Below the pieces are notes generated by a model that was not told where the DNA came from, did no database searches, and saw only the letters and a list, made by a program, of their open reading frames with translations. From assembly GCA_004352715.1 (NCBI GenBank), contig SCFE01000079.1, positions 1,517,985 to 1,581,984 on the forward strand: a stretch of 64,000 bases of DNA. The letters run 5' to 3'. Positions 38,265 through 49,190 of this stretch are shown here, piece after piece (position 1 is the stretch's first letter; the number at the start of each line of letters is the position of its first letter). The position numbers were made by a program, and so were the translations under genes. The DNA comes from Hofstenia miamia. Lineage: Eukaryota; Xenacoelomorpha; Acoela.

Positions 38265-38417
38265 AACGTCATTAAAAACAAAGATCCCTTTCCGAAAAAT
38301 TTACTTTCTTCGGTAATATATAAATACAAATGTGGTGATTGTGAAAAATCATACATTGCAGAAACTAAAAAATATTTAGAAACCAGAATAAAAAAACATC
38401 TAAATGAGCGTCTAATA
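38265..38417 (+). pseudogene. Penelope-like retroelement fragment (GIY-YIG endonuclease)
   Basis: The reading NVIKNKDPFPKNLLSSV, then YKYKCGDCEKSYIAETKKYL and ETRIKKHLNE resembles the start of the GIY-YIG nuclease that follows the reverse transcriptase in Penelope-like elements. The Y-C-x-C-x(3)-YI-x-ET-x(4)-L-x-x-RI-x-x-H spacing is right; Ala replaces the usual Gly in YIG. Only about 50 codons remain before a (TA)n run. Upstream there is no clear reverse transcriptase. Confidence 0.6.
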
Positions 38418-38421
38418 TCAG

Positions 38422-38465
<44 letters not shown>
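38422..38465. repeat. (TA)n microsatellite
   Basis: Right edge of block W copy 1. Confidence 0.95.
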
Positions 38466-38467
<2 letters not shown>

Positions 38468-38954
38468 CTAAATTAATAACTGTTGGGCATAGGTCGCGCC
38501 CAATCACATTTAAATAATTTTTACCTACTTTTTCGATTCAGAACGAAATTGTACATCACGAGTGTTTACACTTCCTCAATCCTAACTTTTCCTTAGTTTT
38601 GAGTCTCTAACTATAATTGAAAATTTTTTTCAATTTTTTAATTCATAGCTAGTGGCATTTAATTTCATAGATAACTCCATCAGTCGGCAGGATGTAAGAA
38701 TATGATGCCCTATGTGACTGCATTGTTTTCAATCTATTTAAATGTGCAGCTATCGTAAGTCCAAGGAGGTTTTTGACAATCCAATTGTCATCCAAGAAAT
38801 TGATGCCACATATAATAAACAAATTCGAGCAAACTGAAGCTATAAATTTGTATTGCTATTGAGCGTGACCTATGACTACTCGTAGAATGGAATGAAAGAA
38901 GAAATTTTTTTAGGAAATTGATAGGTAATTCGTTGTGTAAACTTCAAAGAAAGA
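38466..38954. other. No gene recognised; upstream region of the channel gene
   Basis: AT-rich spacer between block W and the channel gene. The promoter may lie here, but nothing specific is visible. Confidence 0.5.
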
Positions 38955-39101
38955 TAAACCAGTTTCTTTTTTAGTGTTTATTTCTATCAAATCAAGTTAA
39001 TCTAACAAATAACTTAAGTGTACTCAATTGATCTTTCATTTAGGTGTAATTGTGATTTCATAGACGCTCACTTGGCATCAGTTGTTTCTTACGCACTTGC
39101 T
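38955..39101 (+). promoter_or_regulatory. Likely 5' leader of the channel gene with acceptor-like sites
   Basis: Upstream of the ATG are two pyrimidine-rich stretches ending in AG (near 38972 and at 39046), which look like 3' splice or trans-splice acceptors. If either is used, a non-coding upstream exon or spliced leader would join here. No TATA box or initiator stands out, because the whole area is AT-rich. This is inference from base composition only. Confidence 0.25.
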
Positions 39102-40307
39102 ATGTTGCTTTATTTCTTATTGCTTTTTATTGGAAATAATGCAATCAACAAAGAAATCGATGAAGTGGAAAGAAAGAGGTTGGAACATATGAACGAAACC
39201 ACACACATTCTCAAAAATCTTCTTCAAAATTACAACCGATGGCTTAGACCAAACTTTAATAAAAAGCCTGTAATTGTTTCAATGTCTGTTCTTGTTGATA
39301 GCATCGGACCGATCAAGGAAACCGAAAACAGCTTCAGACTTGACTTCAACATCCGACAAAGATGGCATGATGAAAGGCTTAAATTCAATTACTCTTCTGA
39401 CAAAGGTATTACCCTAAGTCACGATTTCCTTAAAAAAATTTGGATACCCGATTCATATTTTCCAGATAGTCTTTCTGAAATGAAGCATGACGTAATGGTG
39501 CCAAATATTCTGCTCCGTTTGCAACCCTCAGGGGATGTACTGCTCTCAGCTCGAACGACTGTCATATCAAAATGTGTAATTGACCTGATGTACTTTCCAT
39601 TCGATATTCAAACGTGTAAGCTACTAATTGAGACGTATGGATATACTACCGAAGACATGATATTCAAGTGGTCTACTGACAATTCATCGGTTGTTGTAAA
39701 CCAAAATATTACCTTGGCTCAGTTTGATCTGTTTGGTCATAATTCTTTGGAATACAACCTAAGTTTTAGTACAGGAAACTTCAGTGATTTGGAAATTCAG
39801 TTTTTCCTGAAAAGGATTTTTGTAAGTCATTTTGTGCAAAGCTATTGTCCCTGTATTCTCATAGTGATAATAAGTTGGACAGCTTTTTGGATAGACCCGC
39901 GCAACACCCCAGCACGAGCTTTCCTCTCAATCACTGGAGTATTAACATTAATGACACTGATGAGAGGTGTAAACAGCAAGTTGCCAAACGTTTCTAAGGT
40001 TAAAGCAATTGACTACTTTTTTATTATTTCGATACTGTTTGTATTTGCAGGGTTGATGGAATTCTTTATTAACTCCTATATTGTTCGGTTGAGGAAGTTT
40101 TCCACTCCATATACACCATATTCAGAGAAAGGAATCGTATACTGGACAATTAACAAATTTACACTCATCCCGGAATACATTAAAGACATAGATCCAGTAA
40201 AAATAGACACTTACTCGAGGAGAGTTTTTCCGTTTAGTTATATCATAGCGATTCTAACCTATTTTGGAGTCTATGTCAATATACTTCAAGAGCAAATGAA
40301 CAAATAA
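39102..40307 (+). CDS. Cys-loop ligand-gated anion channel subunit (GABA-A/glycine receptor-like)
   Basis: Predicted 401-residue subunit of a pentameric neurotransmitter-gated channel in the plasma membrane. The open frame continues upstream without an ATG (it begins at a GTG at 39018), so the first ATG at 39102 is chosen; it gives a hydrophobic signal peptide (MLLYFLLLFIG). The extracellular domain has the ligand-loop motifs WIPDSYF (114-120), ETYGYT (about 177-182) and STGNF (223-227), the 13-residue Cys loop (C158-C172) and several N-glycosylation sequons. Four membrane segments follow at about 241-263, 269-289, 303-325 and 374-393. The PAR motif (270-272) before M2 is the anion-selectivity signature of GABA-A, glycine and GluCl receptors. 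M2 keeps Thr 6' and Leu 9' but has Phe at 2'. Loop C lacks the second cysteine pair of GlyR/GluCl, which favours a GABA-A/RDL-like placement (inference). The M3-M4 loop is very short, about 48 residues. The gene is uninterrupted by introns, unusual for this family. The agonist cannot be told from sequence. Confidence 0.87.
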   Translation: MLLYFLLLFIGNNAINKEIDEVERKRLEHMNETTHILKNLLQNYNRWLRPNFNKKPVIVSMSVLVDSIGPIKETENSFRLDFNIRQRWHDERLKFNYSSDKGITLSHDFLKKIWIPDSYFPDSLSEMKHDVMVPNILLRLQPSGDVLLSARTTVISKCVIDLMYFPFDIQTCKLLIETYGYTTEDMIFKWSTDNSSVVVNQNITLAQFDLFGHNSLEYNLSFSTGNFSDLEIQFFLKRIFVSHFVQSYCPCILIVIISWTAFWIDPRNTPARAFLSITGVLTLMTLMRGVNSKLPNVSKVKAIDYFFIISILFVFAGLMEFFINSYIVRLRKFSTPYTPYSEKGIVYWTINKFTLIPEYIKDIDPVKIDTYSRRVFPFSYIIAILTYFGVYVNILQEQMNK

Positions 40308-40478
40308 GAGCTATCTCTATCGAGAGAATTTTACAATTTGTGTTAATTTAGGTATTATTAATATAATGAAGTTTTCTATTTTTATGAATTCCGTTGTTAA
40401 CTAATCAATCTTTTGCAATTTGATAAAATATGTTGATAGACTTGTAAATGAATTTTTGTGAAATTTGAAATCAATCTC

Positions 40479-40483
<5 letters not shown>

Positions 40484-40524
<41 letters not shown>
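40484..40524. repeat. (TA)n microsatellite
   Basis: Lies about 180 bases after the channel gene stop. It could be in the 3' UTR or just beyond it. Confidence 0.95.
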
Positions 40525-40526
<2 letters not shown>

Positions 40527-41896
40527 GAAGCATGCACTATATACCAAATGTGAATATAATTGACATATTTTTATGAATCGCCTTCGAACGTTATTATTTA
40601 TTAATTAAGCTACGTATTTACAATCACTTTCAAATCAAATCTTAAGATTTTAATCAAATAATTGGGTATCTATTACTGTGTATTTTTATTTTAATACATA
40701 TTACAGTATGCTGTGAAGTATATCACTGCAAGCGTGTAGGCGTTTCATAAAAGGAAAGGCTTTATTTCTTGCTTTAAAAATTGTTTGTATATTTCGTGAT
40801 AGCTAAATTTTAGCTGTTGGAAATTTATTACGATGAAGTAAGTAAGTATTATGTCTACAATATAATATACGACCACCTTCAACTTTCAAACTTCTATCGT
40901 GTTACGATTAAGTTAATTTGGCTTTGACATTGTAATCATTCACTAGTTTCATTTTCAGTAGAACAGGATAATCAGCTTTTTATATTATTTTAATGATTTA
41001 TAAGCAATCCAGTTGATTTTAGGTTTTTTTTTCAAGGAAATGTTTGCTGTAATAATCCAAGATAACAAATAAGACAACAGCAAAACTCACTCCAAAGTTT
41101 TACCTTTAAGGGAAAATTAGACTTACAATTGAATAAATATTTTCCTACCAACGTCTTAACCTGAAGTAGAGCACATGATCCTTCTAATAATCTTTCAGTC
41201 GCAAATAGCAAATGTAACATAAATGTCACATGTAATAAATGTCCACAATACATTTAAAACAGCATCTAAAGCTTGTCAACGAAATTAAAATATACTACAA
41301 AATCTTTGTCTTTTTTCTAGGGTGGAAATTCAAAATAGAAATGCACATTTTTAACATTTAATTTATTTAAGAACAACCCCCCTTCCACTGAAAAGATTTT
41401 TTATGATTCATTCACTACTTCAATTACTCGCTTAAATTAACAAAAATAGTAGTAATTTTTATGTCCTACATTCCCCCTGCTCCCTCCCCCAGGATCTACG
41501 CGAGTGATAGCAATGCTGAGAAAACACAAGGAAATTTGTCTGTCAATATTGTTTTCTAGTACATTGCTCCTATAAGTTTTGTCATGAATTCGAAAACGGA
41601 ATTGGTTTCAACATTTGCTGTCAGGAAGTTTCTGTAATTAGATGCGTTCTACCATACATCATTTCTCAGTGTAATCAACAACAGCTATGTTGACAAACAA
41701 AATAGTAAACATTACTAAATGCGGAAATTGCAGTCATTTGTGTAGTAGATATATGTAGAAATTGACAAAATTGACCAAATAACTGAAGTACCATTTATGT
41801 TTGCCGGGGTACCTCAACAATCTTCTTTATTGTTGTTCTTAGCACTGTATTGAAGACAGTAAAATTCAAAATTTGACAAATCACATTCATCAAATA
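40525..41896. other. No gene recognised
   Basis: AT-rich. Includes a C-rich patch near 41470-41495. Confidence 0.6.
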
Positions 41897-41898
41897 TA

Positions 41899-42371
41899 AG
41901 GTGGCGCATAAGTAACGCACCTTTTTAAAAAAATACAGAAAGTAGTATGAAAAGTAAAGCGATTTGGATAATTTCAAACGATAGAGTAATTCTAAAAGTT
42001 TATCTGCAATTCATATCATGTCTACCAATACCCTGTATATATTGGGGTAAATGTTTAAATCTTTAATTTAAAAGAAGAACGAGCAAAAATGGTTGAACTC
42101 TACTTTGCATGTAATATTTCAATTATTACAGTGCAGATAAGTTGCAAGAACATTTCTAAGAGTGGAAGAAGTTCTGATAAAAATTAAAAGTGTACTTTTA
42201 TGTTTAACCAACAATGGTAGTCAGTTAAAGGATGTTATTTTCCATATTTAGTTGTAAAATAAACTTGAAGAGTTCCTCTATTGTTTGCAATTATCCAAAT
42301 CACTTTACCTTTCATAATTTTTTTCTTTATTAATTTCTAAAAAGAGGGTACATTAATTATGCGCCACCCTG
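41899..42371. mobile_element. Inverted-repeat element (MITE) with about 95-base arms
   Basis: The left arm starts AGGTGGCGCATAAGTAA (41899) and the right arm ends with the inverse of a close variant (GGTGGCGCATAATTAA complement, to 42371). TA stands directly outside both ends. The arms stay similar inward to about 41994 and 42275, including GATTTGGATAATT and its complement. 473 bases without a coding region. TA duplication and length suggest a Tc1/mariner-type MITE. Confidence 0.75.
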
Positions 42372-42373
42372 TA

Positions 42374-45005
42374 TAAGTATCAATATTCTAAAATTTCCAA
42401 ATTTCTTTCAAGAATGAAACACATAGTGAAGCTTCCATTAAGCTACTGAATAAATACTATTTTTTCTCAAATGAAATCAGTTTAAACTGCATAGTAAATA
42501 TTTCTGCTTAAAAATTATACAATATCTTTAGAGTTCATTGCAGATTTGAATGTAAACTATTGAGTCAAAGTCGTTATATTAGTGTATTGCAATAGAATGC
42601 TTGATAAAATTAACATCTATTTAAATAATTAGACCTAAGTTTAATAATTGCTGATAACACTTCAATGATGCTTAGAATGGATATTTGTATAGAGAATATA
42701 AAATAATGGATATTGGTGATGCTGTACTCTTTACGATAACAACAAGATTGATTTTTAACTTAACAAAATACGTTATTCATATAGTCAAACACCACAAGCT
42801 TTCTAATTTCATCACACTCAATGACGTTCAAATGTTATTATCAGAAAACTTCATAATCTTTGATGTTCATAGATACATTTCTTAACAGCAAACCTCGCAA
42901 AATTTCAAAGAAACTACTAAAAAGTCTTGAATCTCCTTATGCACGCAATTCGCTGTAATTGGCAGCATGCTTAAAATAAATGGAGTGGGGAAGTAAAAGC
43001 AAATCACAAAAAATTCTTGAATAGCCATGCTATGTAAAATCATGAAAAATTTTGAATACTTCTATGTAGTAACTAGTCTTAAATATAATAGCAGAAGAAA
43101 ATATCAATTGCTCAAAATCTGCTACTTTTTTATTTTGAGATTTACAGAACAAAAATGAGTTGCATTTTCCTGCAATTCTGTGTTAAAGAAATTGGAATCA
43201 AATTTGAATTTTTTATAAACATCCTCTTAACTTTCACATTTGTCTCAGAGATTGCAGTAAATATATCCCACCAATTGATATGAATCCTAATTGGTATTCA
43301 GCTTAGTCCAATAGATATTCTTCTTGCAAGTTCTTAATAAATGCAATACATAATTTAAACAAATTTCCTGCATATTTACCATATCTTCATCACATCTCAC
43401 ATGGTTTTTGGTCAATAATCTCATACACATCGTATCGCAAGTTTTTCATTCCGAAAATCAAGATTAAACTGGCTATGTAATTCTTTACTTGCGTATTTCA
43501 TACGGGTTATACAATCAATGTTTCTCTATCAAGCTTTGCTCCAATTTTAGGGAGATTTTTCTCTCTCTGGGTATTATCCTAGAAGCGTTTATCAATTTTT
43601 CACTTAACCAGATTAAAGCTTTGTATGTTAAGAATGAAACTAAAAATAAAAATTGAAAAAAATTTTATTGAGTTTTAGAAGCACATAGAAAGTAATAGCA
43701 AATTTTAAAACTTAAAATGAAAATTTTATTTTACAAGATATTGTTTTAAAATTCTAAGATATTCAATGCATTTGAGTTGCTTACTGATCACCATGTTTTC
43801 TTGAAATAGCATCCAATTTCTTGCAATAGCTCAGTACAAACATAACCAAAGCCCATTCCAAGTCTGACCAGCCTATTCCATTTTTATATAATAGTTGCGC
43901 TTTAATTAATTAAGTACTTTAGTTGTTCTGCAAGGAAACCACTTGGTCCTATTCTTTCAGCAAATGATACAATGCTTATTTTTGATTCAATTAAAGACGA
44001 CATGTTTGTATAGGCAATGAAGAAGGAAGGAAAGAGAATTCCAAACTCACTCAAATTTAGAATAACAAGAAGGAATTATATTTTTCTCCTTAGCAAAAAA
44101 GTTTTAGAAGGACAGTCTCCTCTAAAACAATTGCATGCATTTCTAAACTTTACCAATATCGAAGAGCTACATTTACTAGATCCCCAACAAGCTCGCTGGC
44201 AAATATTATCAATTACCCTTATACAAGACTCATGTAGCATGATATTTACAAGTTCTAGTGAAAAAATTAGTGAGGAATTACGAATTTCAAATAAATGGTA
44301 ACGCAATTCGTTAAGAAAGTAAGAACTGAATAGTTTTAGTATGAACAGAAATGTGAGTCTTAGATCTTTTACAATGCCTTTTATGCTTAACTTCTAATCT
44401 GTACTTTTAAATCTTGCATTTATCAGTGTAAACGATACAACTCAATCTTGTTTATCAAGCGCTTTGCTGCAAAGTTTGAGATCTCATCAATTGAGTATAG
44501 CCTGGTATGATACACCTTGAGATCACATTGTCTTCTTTTGAACTGTTAAGCATATCATTTGATAAAAAACAAAACTGTATTGTATACCTCAAAACCAGCA
44601 TTTATTTTGATAGTTTTAGTTCATTTTTTAGTGACATTAAGCTCAGCCCAATAATTACCCAAAGTTTTGATTGTTGAATTGAAAATTTAGTTAGCCTAAG
44701 TAAAAAAGAATATAATATCGTACAAATCCTATCGTCACATTCTTTGGTTACCCGATGAATTTAAATATTAACGTAAACATAATATTCTTTCCGAATATTT
44801 GACACACCACCAGCTAACTAAAAAGTCATGTAAATTTCACAAAATAAATATCTACATAACTTAGTTGCTTACATCTTTGTTATGAACATGATTCGGGTTA
44901 ATTCCATTGCAAATGAAAAGCTTCAACCTTGAAATTTGATTACACATTTTGAACTAATTTTGAACACAACTGATCCCAATTATTTCCAAGTTTGGCAAAA
45001 TGACC
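42374..45005. other. No gene recognised; one unassigned small frame
   Basis: The frame at 44017-44301 (94 codons, ATG start) encodes a basic N-terminus and a Leu/Ser-rich remainder, and follows a TTTGTATAG acceptor-like sequence at 44005-44013. It could be a decayed exon or chance. No family recognised. Confidence 0.4.
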
Positions 45006-45013
45006 TTACCCAC

Positions 45014-45239
45014 CAGTGACATACGCAAAGGGGGACATTGGTGAAAAATTGCTTTTCATTGTGAACATAAAAAATATTTTGTCAAAAAATTAAAAGTTTT
45101 CAAAACTATGGGTGTAAACTGAATTTTTTAGTTTATGTTTTTTCAATATTTTCAAAAAGTTTTGTGGGCCTTTGTCTTGTCTTTGGTCTTTCAATTCTAC
45201 TGCGATGTCCCCCGTCAGAAAATCCTGCGTACACCTCTG
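45014..45239. mobile_element. hAT-type MITE, 226 bases
   Basis: Left end CAGTGACATACGCAAAGGGG; the right end is the complement of CAGAGGTGTACGCAGG, and both arms share GGGGGACAT further in. The flanking 8-mers TTACCCAC (45006-45013) and TTACCCGT (45240-45247) agree at six of eight positions, consistent with an aged hAT target duplication. No coding capacity. Confidence 0.6.
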
Positions 45240-45479
45240 TTACCCGTCCTTAGCAAAATCAACCAAAATTATGTACATGCATGTCCTTATTCTATTAAGT
45301 TTCTTGGATTCTTTATAGTTATCATGAGTTTTTATTAATCAAAGTTTTTCTTTGTTCTTATGAAAAGTTCGTATCCTTCTTCGTTCTTAGGAATATATTT
45401 TACTACATGAGTTGATTACTAAGCAAGAAAAATGTAAATGTTAAGTAAGCAACTATTTATTTAATTCGCTCGCAACATC

Positions 45480-46215
45480 AAGGTTGAAATTATGTACAAA
45501 ATAATTGTAAACTTTGCGATGAAATATATGAGTTTGCAAATCGTGCTCTGTAACCAGTATCACCATCAGCTACCCATCTTATATCATAATCATTTGACCG
45601 CAGAGATGGCATAAGATGATTTAATTGATCAGTTGTTTTTGTCATTTTATTCCATAAACTGTCACATTGAATCAATCGTCTTTCCCTTAGAGTTTGACAT
45701 TTAAAAATCTTTATCGCTTCGTGATATGTATACTCTGGTGCAATTACTCTAAAACTTCCTTTCTGTATTCGTTCAAGTTTATCAGATTGTGATAATGTCA
45801 AACTGTTATGCCATGCTGATGAACAATCCTCAAGTATTGAGCGAATAATTGCAAAATTCACCGCAAGCAGATTCTTTTTGGCTTAAAGGACCTCTCTTTA
45901 ATTGTTTGATAAAACAGTCTCTTGGATGCTTTTGTTTTTATCCCCTTAATGTGCCCTGACCATCTCTGGTCAGTCGGAATAGTGAGACTAAGCAAGATTG
46001 CACTCTTCAATTATGACGGAGTCAATTTCACTCTCCACAGGAAGTTGAAAGTTTCCTAAAAAAACTTAGTGTTAATTCTTTGATTTTGTAAAGGTCCAGT
46101 TGAGCTGGGTTTTCAATTTAAATTGTTGAAGGCGTCTATTAAGCTACACAAGTGTCAAGCGTTGATATCATCAGCAAATTTCATTCGTTGATTCCAATGA
46201 CGCAGTAATTATTAA
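45480..46215 (-). pseudogene. LINE reverse-transcriptase relic (palm to C-terminus)
   Basis: On the minus strand, KFADDINA (about 46180) is the catalytic (Y/F)ADD box. It is followed by TIPTDQRWSGHIKGIK and KASKRLF (about 45980-45920), then in the clean frame 45861-45490 NFAIIRSILEDCSSAWH, LERIQKGSFRVI and CQTLRERRL. These are the standard thumb and C-terminal motifs of Jockey/CR1-type LINEs. Two frameshifts occur between about 46170 and 45870. No endonuclease or upstream part is present, as expected for a 5'-truncated copy. Confidence 0.78.
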
Positions 46216-47998
46216 TAAATAGAATGGAAAGTCAAGTATATCATTTTTTCAGACATGGTTACCGGAAAGTTTTTAAAATATCTGAGTAAAATGTATGTCT
46301 GCATATTAGGTACCATGCAGTTCTTCACTCACAACCGTTTTACTCGTTAGGAATTAGAATGATCGGAAAGGAATATAAGCATGCCAACTATTGCGATGAA
46401 TATTTCTCGCCTTTGCTATTTTTCTTATTGAACTTTAGATTTTTAATTTTTCCAAATTGCAGACGTTATTTTGATAGTCTTGATAATTTAAAATCAATTA
46501 ATTTTATTCAGTAATATATGCACTCTTTATTAGTTTAAAATTGAAAGGTTTCTAGGTACCTAATAGTCTACCATTTTATAATATAAAGGATTCCTCTATT
46601 GAAGCTTGCTCTGTAATATTTTAGACATTTGTGATGACTTCCATAAATAAATTTTAAGCGATCATAACTAAATAATATAGATCTCTCAAACCTGAAAACA
46701 CTACAGGATAGAAAACCGTCTTCTGTTTTATTTTCATTCGTAATTCCGACCACGAACCCGTCCACGTGCGTTCTTGCATGAAGTCCAGAGTCTCAGCGCT
46801 TACTTCAACCGAAACAGGACTTGGGTGGTTTATTTATAGATTCCAAATAGTTGATGCTAGTTGTTACTGCCATGGAATGGGAACAATTTGAAATTTTCAA
46901 TTAAAAAAGCTAATATTTTCTCATATATCAAGCACAGAAGCAATTTTTAACCCACATTTTCCCAATTATAGGGAGGCACATTTACCTATAGATGTCTCCA
47001 AACCCCAGGATTCACAAACTTCCTAATTGATTAAAATTGTAGAGAAATCAGTTGCGACTTAAAGATACAATAGGGTCATTGGGGTTAATTAAGTTAGTTT
47101 TAATACCACAAACATCACATTTATGTTTTTATAAATTGCTCAGATCTTTCTCAGTTACTACACACTTACTTTATTACTTTACTTAAGTTACTATTTTTGG
47201 TCTATATCACTTGCTAATGTATTTTTGCATTTTCATTATAATAAATCACCTCTAATTTCAATCGTCTCATTTTTAATGATTATTGTAAGGTTTGGTGCCA
47301 AAGGGCAAGTGAAATTGCTGCCTCAAATATCATTACTAGTGAACTATTCAATACCCTTATGGGGATGAAATTAGAGAATTACTCTAATGATAACCAGGAA
47401 TCTATCATAGATCATTATTTTGAAGACAGTGAGGTTAATTAAACAATCAATCCTTAATACTACTATCATTTGTAAGAGTCGAATTGTTTTACTAGTCAGA
47501 TAATGGTTTAGACAACATCAATACATGAATACGACGACGAATTTCGTGTATTTAGGCCCACTTCTAAGGATACAATATAATAAAGAAGTTGATGGTGTCA
47601 ATTAGCTAATTATAGAACAAATGAAGGCGGATCAGAGCATTTGTAATTACATAGATGATCAGGATATTATGAATTGTAAGATATTCAATAAATTTGTTGG
47701 GATTACATTTCGAATCCAAGATTAGGGTCTCTAGAAGTGCACTTCTGAATATGCAGACATTAATTATCACTTTACAAGATTTCATGCACTTTCAATAAGT
47801 TCCGTTCAATTGTTTTCATTTCTATTCTTACTAATCACATTATTTTTCATGAATATGAGCAATCTACTATTTTATTGCCCAAAGTAAAACGTCGGTGTAC
47901 AATATACATATACGATTGCGACGTACTTTTAGTAAACAAAAGAACGATGACAATTTTGTGTATCATAGTAAACAGGAAATGACTTATGATGATAGAAA
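46216..47998. other. No gene recognised; upstream region of the RING gene
   Basis: AT-rich spacer. A minus-strand stretch near 46850-46670 reads open for about 60 codons without a start, not assignable. Confidence 0.5.
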
Positions 47999-49189
47999 AT
48001 GAACCAATCAATATTAGCTCTAATTAGTTGCTCTGTATGCCTAAAGAAGTATTCTGATCCAAGACTTCTTACATGTGGACATACATTTTGTTTCAACTGC
48101 TTAGAACGCTGGAAGCAATGCACAGACAGTGTTTATTCATGTCCAGAGTGTCGAACCGTCCTAAAGAAGGATAGTAACCAGTTCCCCCCTGATTTCAGAA
48201 CAAAATCACTGATTGAAATATACAACCATCATTTTGATGATTTGGATGACATTTATGTTAATGAATTTTTGGTAGCAGTACAAGACCTTCTCAAGTCTTT
48301 CAGACAAAATTTATTTTTCCGAAATGATGTCGAGAACAAATTGAACTTAGCCACAGAATTGATTAGTAGCATCTCATTAGAAACAAAGAATTCCCTCAGT
48401 CGCTATTTTCATACGGTAAAGATTTCTAACTTTAAGCTTTCATTCGACAGCATTATCTACCTGCAGCACGATTGTATATTAGGCGTTAACAATAAGAAAG
48501 CAATATTAGTTCTTAAAAATATAATCACTGGAGATAAACACAAGTGGAAACTTGGAGCGTACATGTCAAACATGAAATATATGGAAATAATTCCGAACTA
48601 CAGTTCTGCTAATTCATTTTTCATTTATGGTGGCAATCAATACATTTATGCAATATGCATCCAAAAATCAAAATTAGTTGTTAAAATATTATGTATATTT
48701 GATGTTTTAATAGCCCAATGTTTAACATCTATGATCATTAATAAAATGACTCACTTAGTAGGCGTATTCAAAACCCATATTTCATTTTATAAAATGCTGA
48801 ATGATGAAGTCGTTTCTGCGAAAGCAGTATTAGGCAAGAACAAGTACATTATACAAATCGCTGCATGCACGAAATCTCAAATGATCGCAACTATAGAAAA
48901 ACGGTTCGGGAATCTCAAAGTCTATAGAGTCACAAATGGCTACAGTCTGATGCAGTTATACAATGTAGTTCTTGGTAGATTATTGGAACAGCCTCAAATG
49001 ATTTTTGCAGGGGAATGTGTAATAGTACTGAGAAAGGACTATGACTTATTAGTTATTTCTACTAGTGAAAACACTCGAACATTTGTTGTTAACAACCAAA
49101 TTTCATGTTTGTCAAGCTTTAGATTTAGCTCTACAGAAGCTCTCTGCCAAATGTTTAACCATAGCTTAGTTATTTTTGCTCTAAAATAA
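47999..49189 (+). CDS. RING-finger protein, probable E3 ubiquitin ligase, C-terminal region unrecognised
   Basis: A 396-residue protein in one open frame. The ATG at 47999 is preceded in frame by a stop at 47993, so the start is well defined. Residues 11-51 form a complete C3HC4 RING domain (C11, C14, C26, H28, C31, C34, C48, C51), with the TCGHTFC and CPECR signatures typical of TRIM-like and other E3 ligases that recruit an E2 enzyme for ubiquitin transfer. No B-box zinc finger follows. Residues about 60-140 are polar and could be helical. Residues about 145-396 are rich in short hydrophobic strands and could form a degenerate beta-propeller of the NHL/WD kind found in some TRIM proteins, but I cannot identify a family. 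Frame integrity over 1.2 kb, against the decayed surroundings, supports a live gene. No introns are visible. Substrate and pathway are unknown. Confidence 0.8.
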   Translation: MNQSILALISCSVCLKKYSDPRLLTCGHTFCFNCLERWKQCTDSVYSCPECRTVLKKDSNQFPPDFRTKSLIEIYNHHFDDLDDIYVNEFLVAVQDLLKSFRQNLFFRNDVENKLNLATELISSISLETKNSLSRYFHTVKISNFKLSFDSIIYLQHDCILGVNNKKAILVLKNIITGDKHKWKLGAYMSNMKYMEIIPNYSSANSFFIYGGNQYIYAICIQKSKLVVKILCIFDVLIAQCLTSMIINKMTHLVGVFKTHISFYKMLNDEVVSAKAVLGKNKYIIQIAACTKSQMIATIEKRFGNLKVYRVTNGYSLMQLYNVVLGRLLEQPQMIFAGECVIVLRKDYDLLVISTSENTRTFVVNNQISCLSSFRFSSTEALCQMFNHSLVIFALK

Positions 49190-49190
49190 A
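49185..49190 (+). other. Possible polyadenylation signal overlapping the RING gene stop
   Basis: The hexamer AATAAA overlaps the TAA stop codon of the RING gene. If used, the 3' UTR would be about 15-30 bases, unusually short. In such AT-rich DNA the hexamer can occur by chance. Confidence 0.25.

Larger units (their letters stand above)
36865..38440. repeat. Duplicated block W, copy 1
   Basis: Matches 57152-58726 (offset 20287). The only difference noticed is one A near 38394 (one fewer in copy 2). Both copies begin and end in (TA)n. It contains a Tc1 relic and a Penelope-like fragment. Confidence 0.9.

Noticed and set aside
39018-39101. Longer N-terminus of the channel subunit
   Set aside because: The extension begins with GTG, not ATG. 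The first ATG (39102) gives a proper signal peptide.
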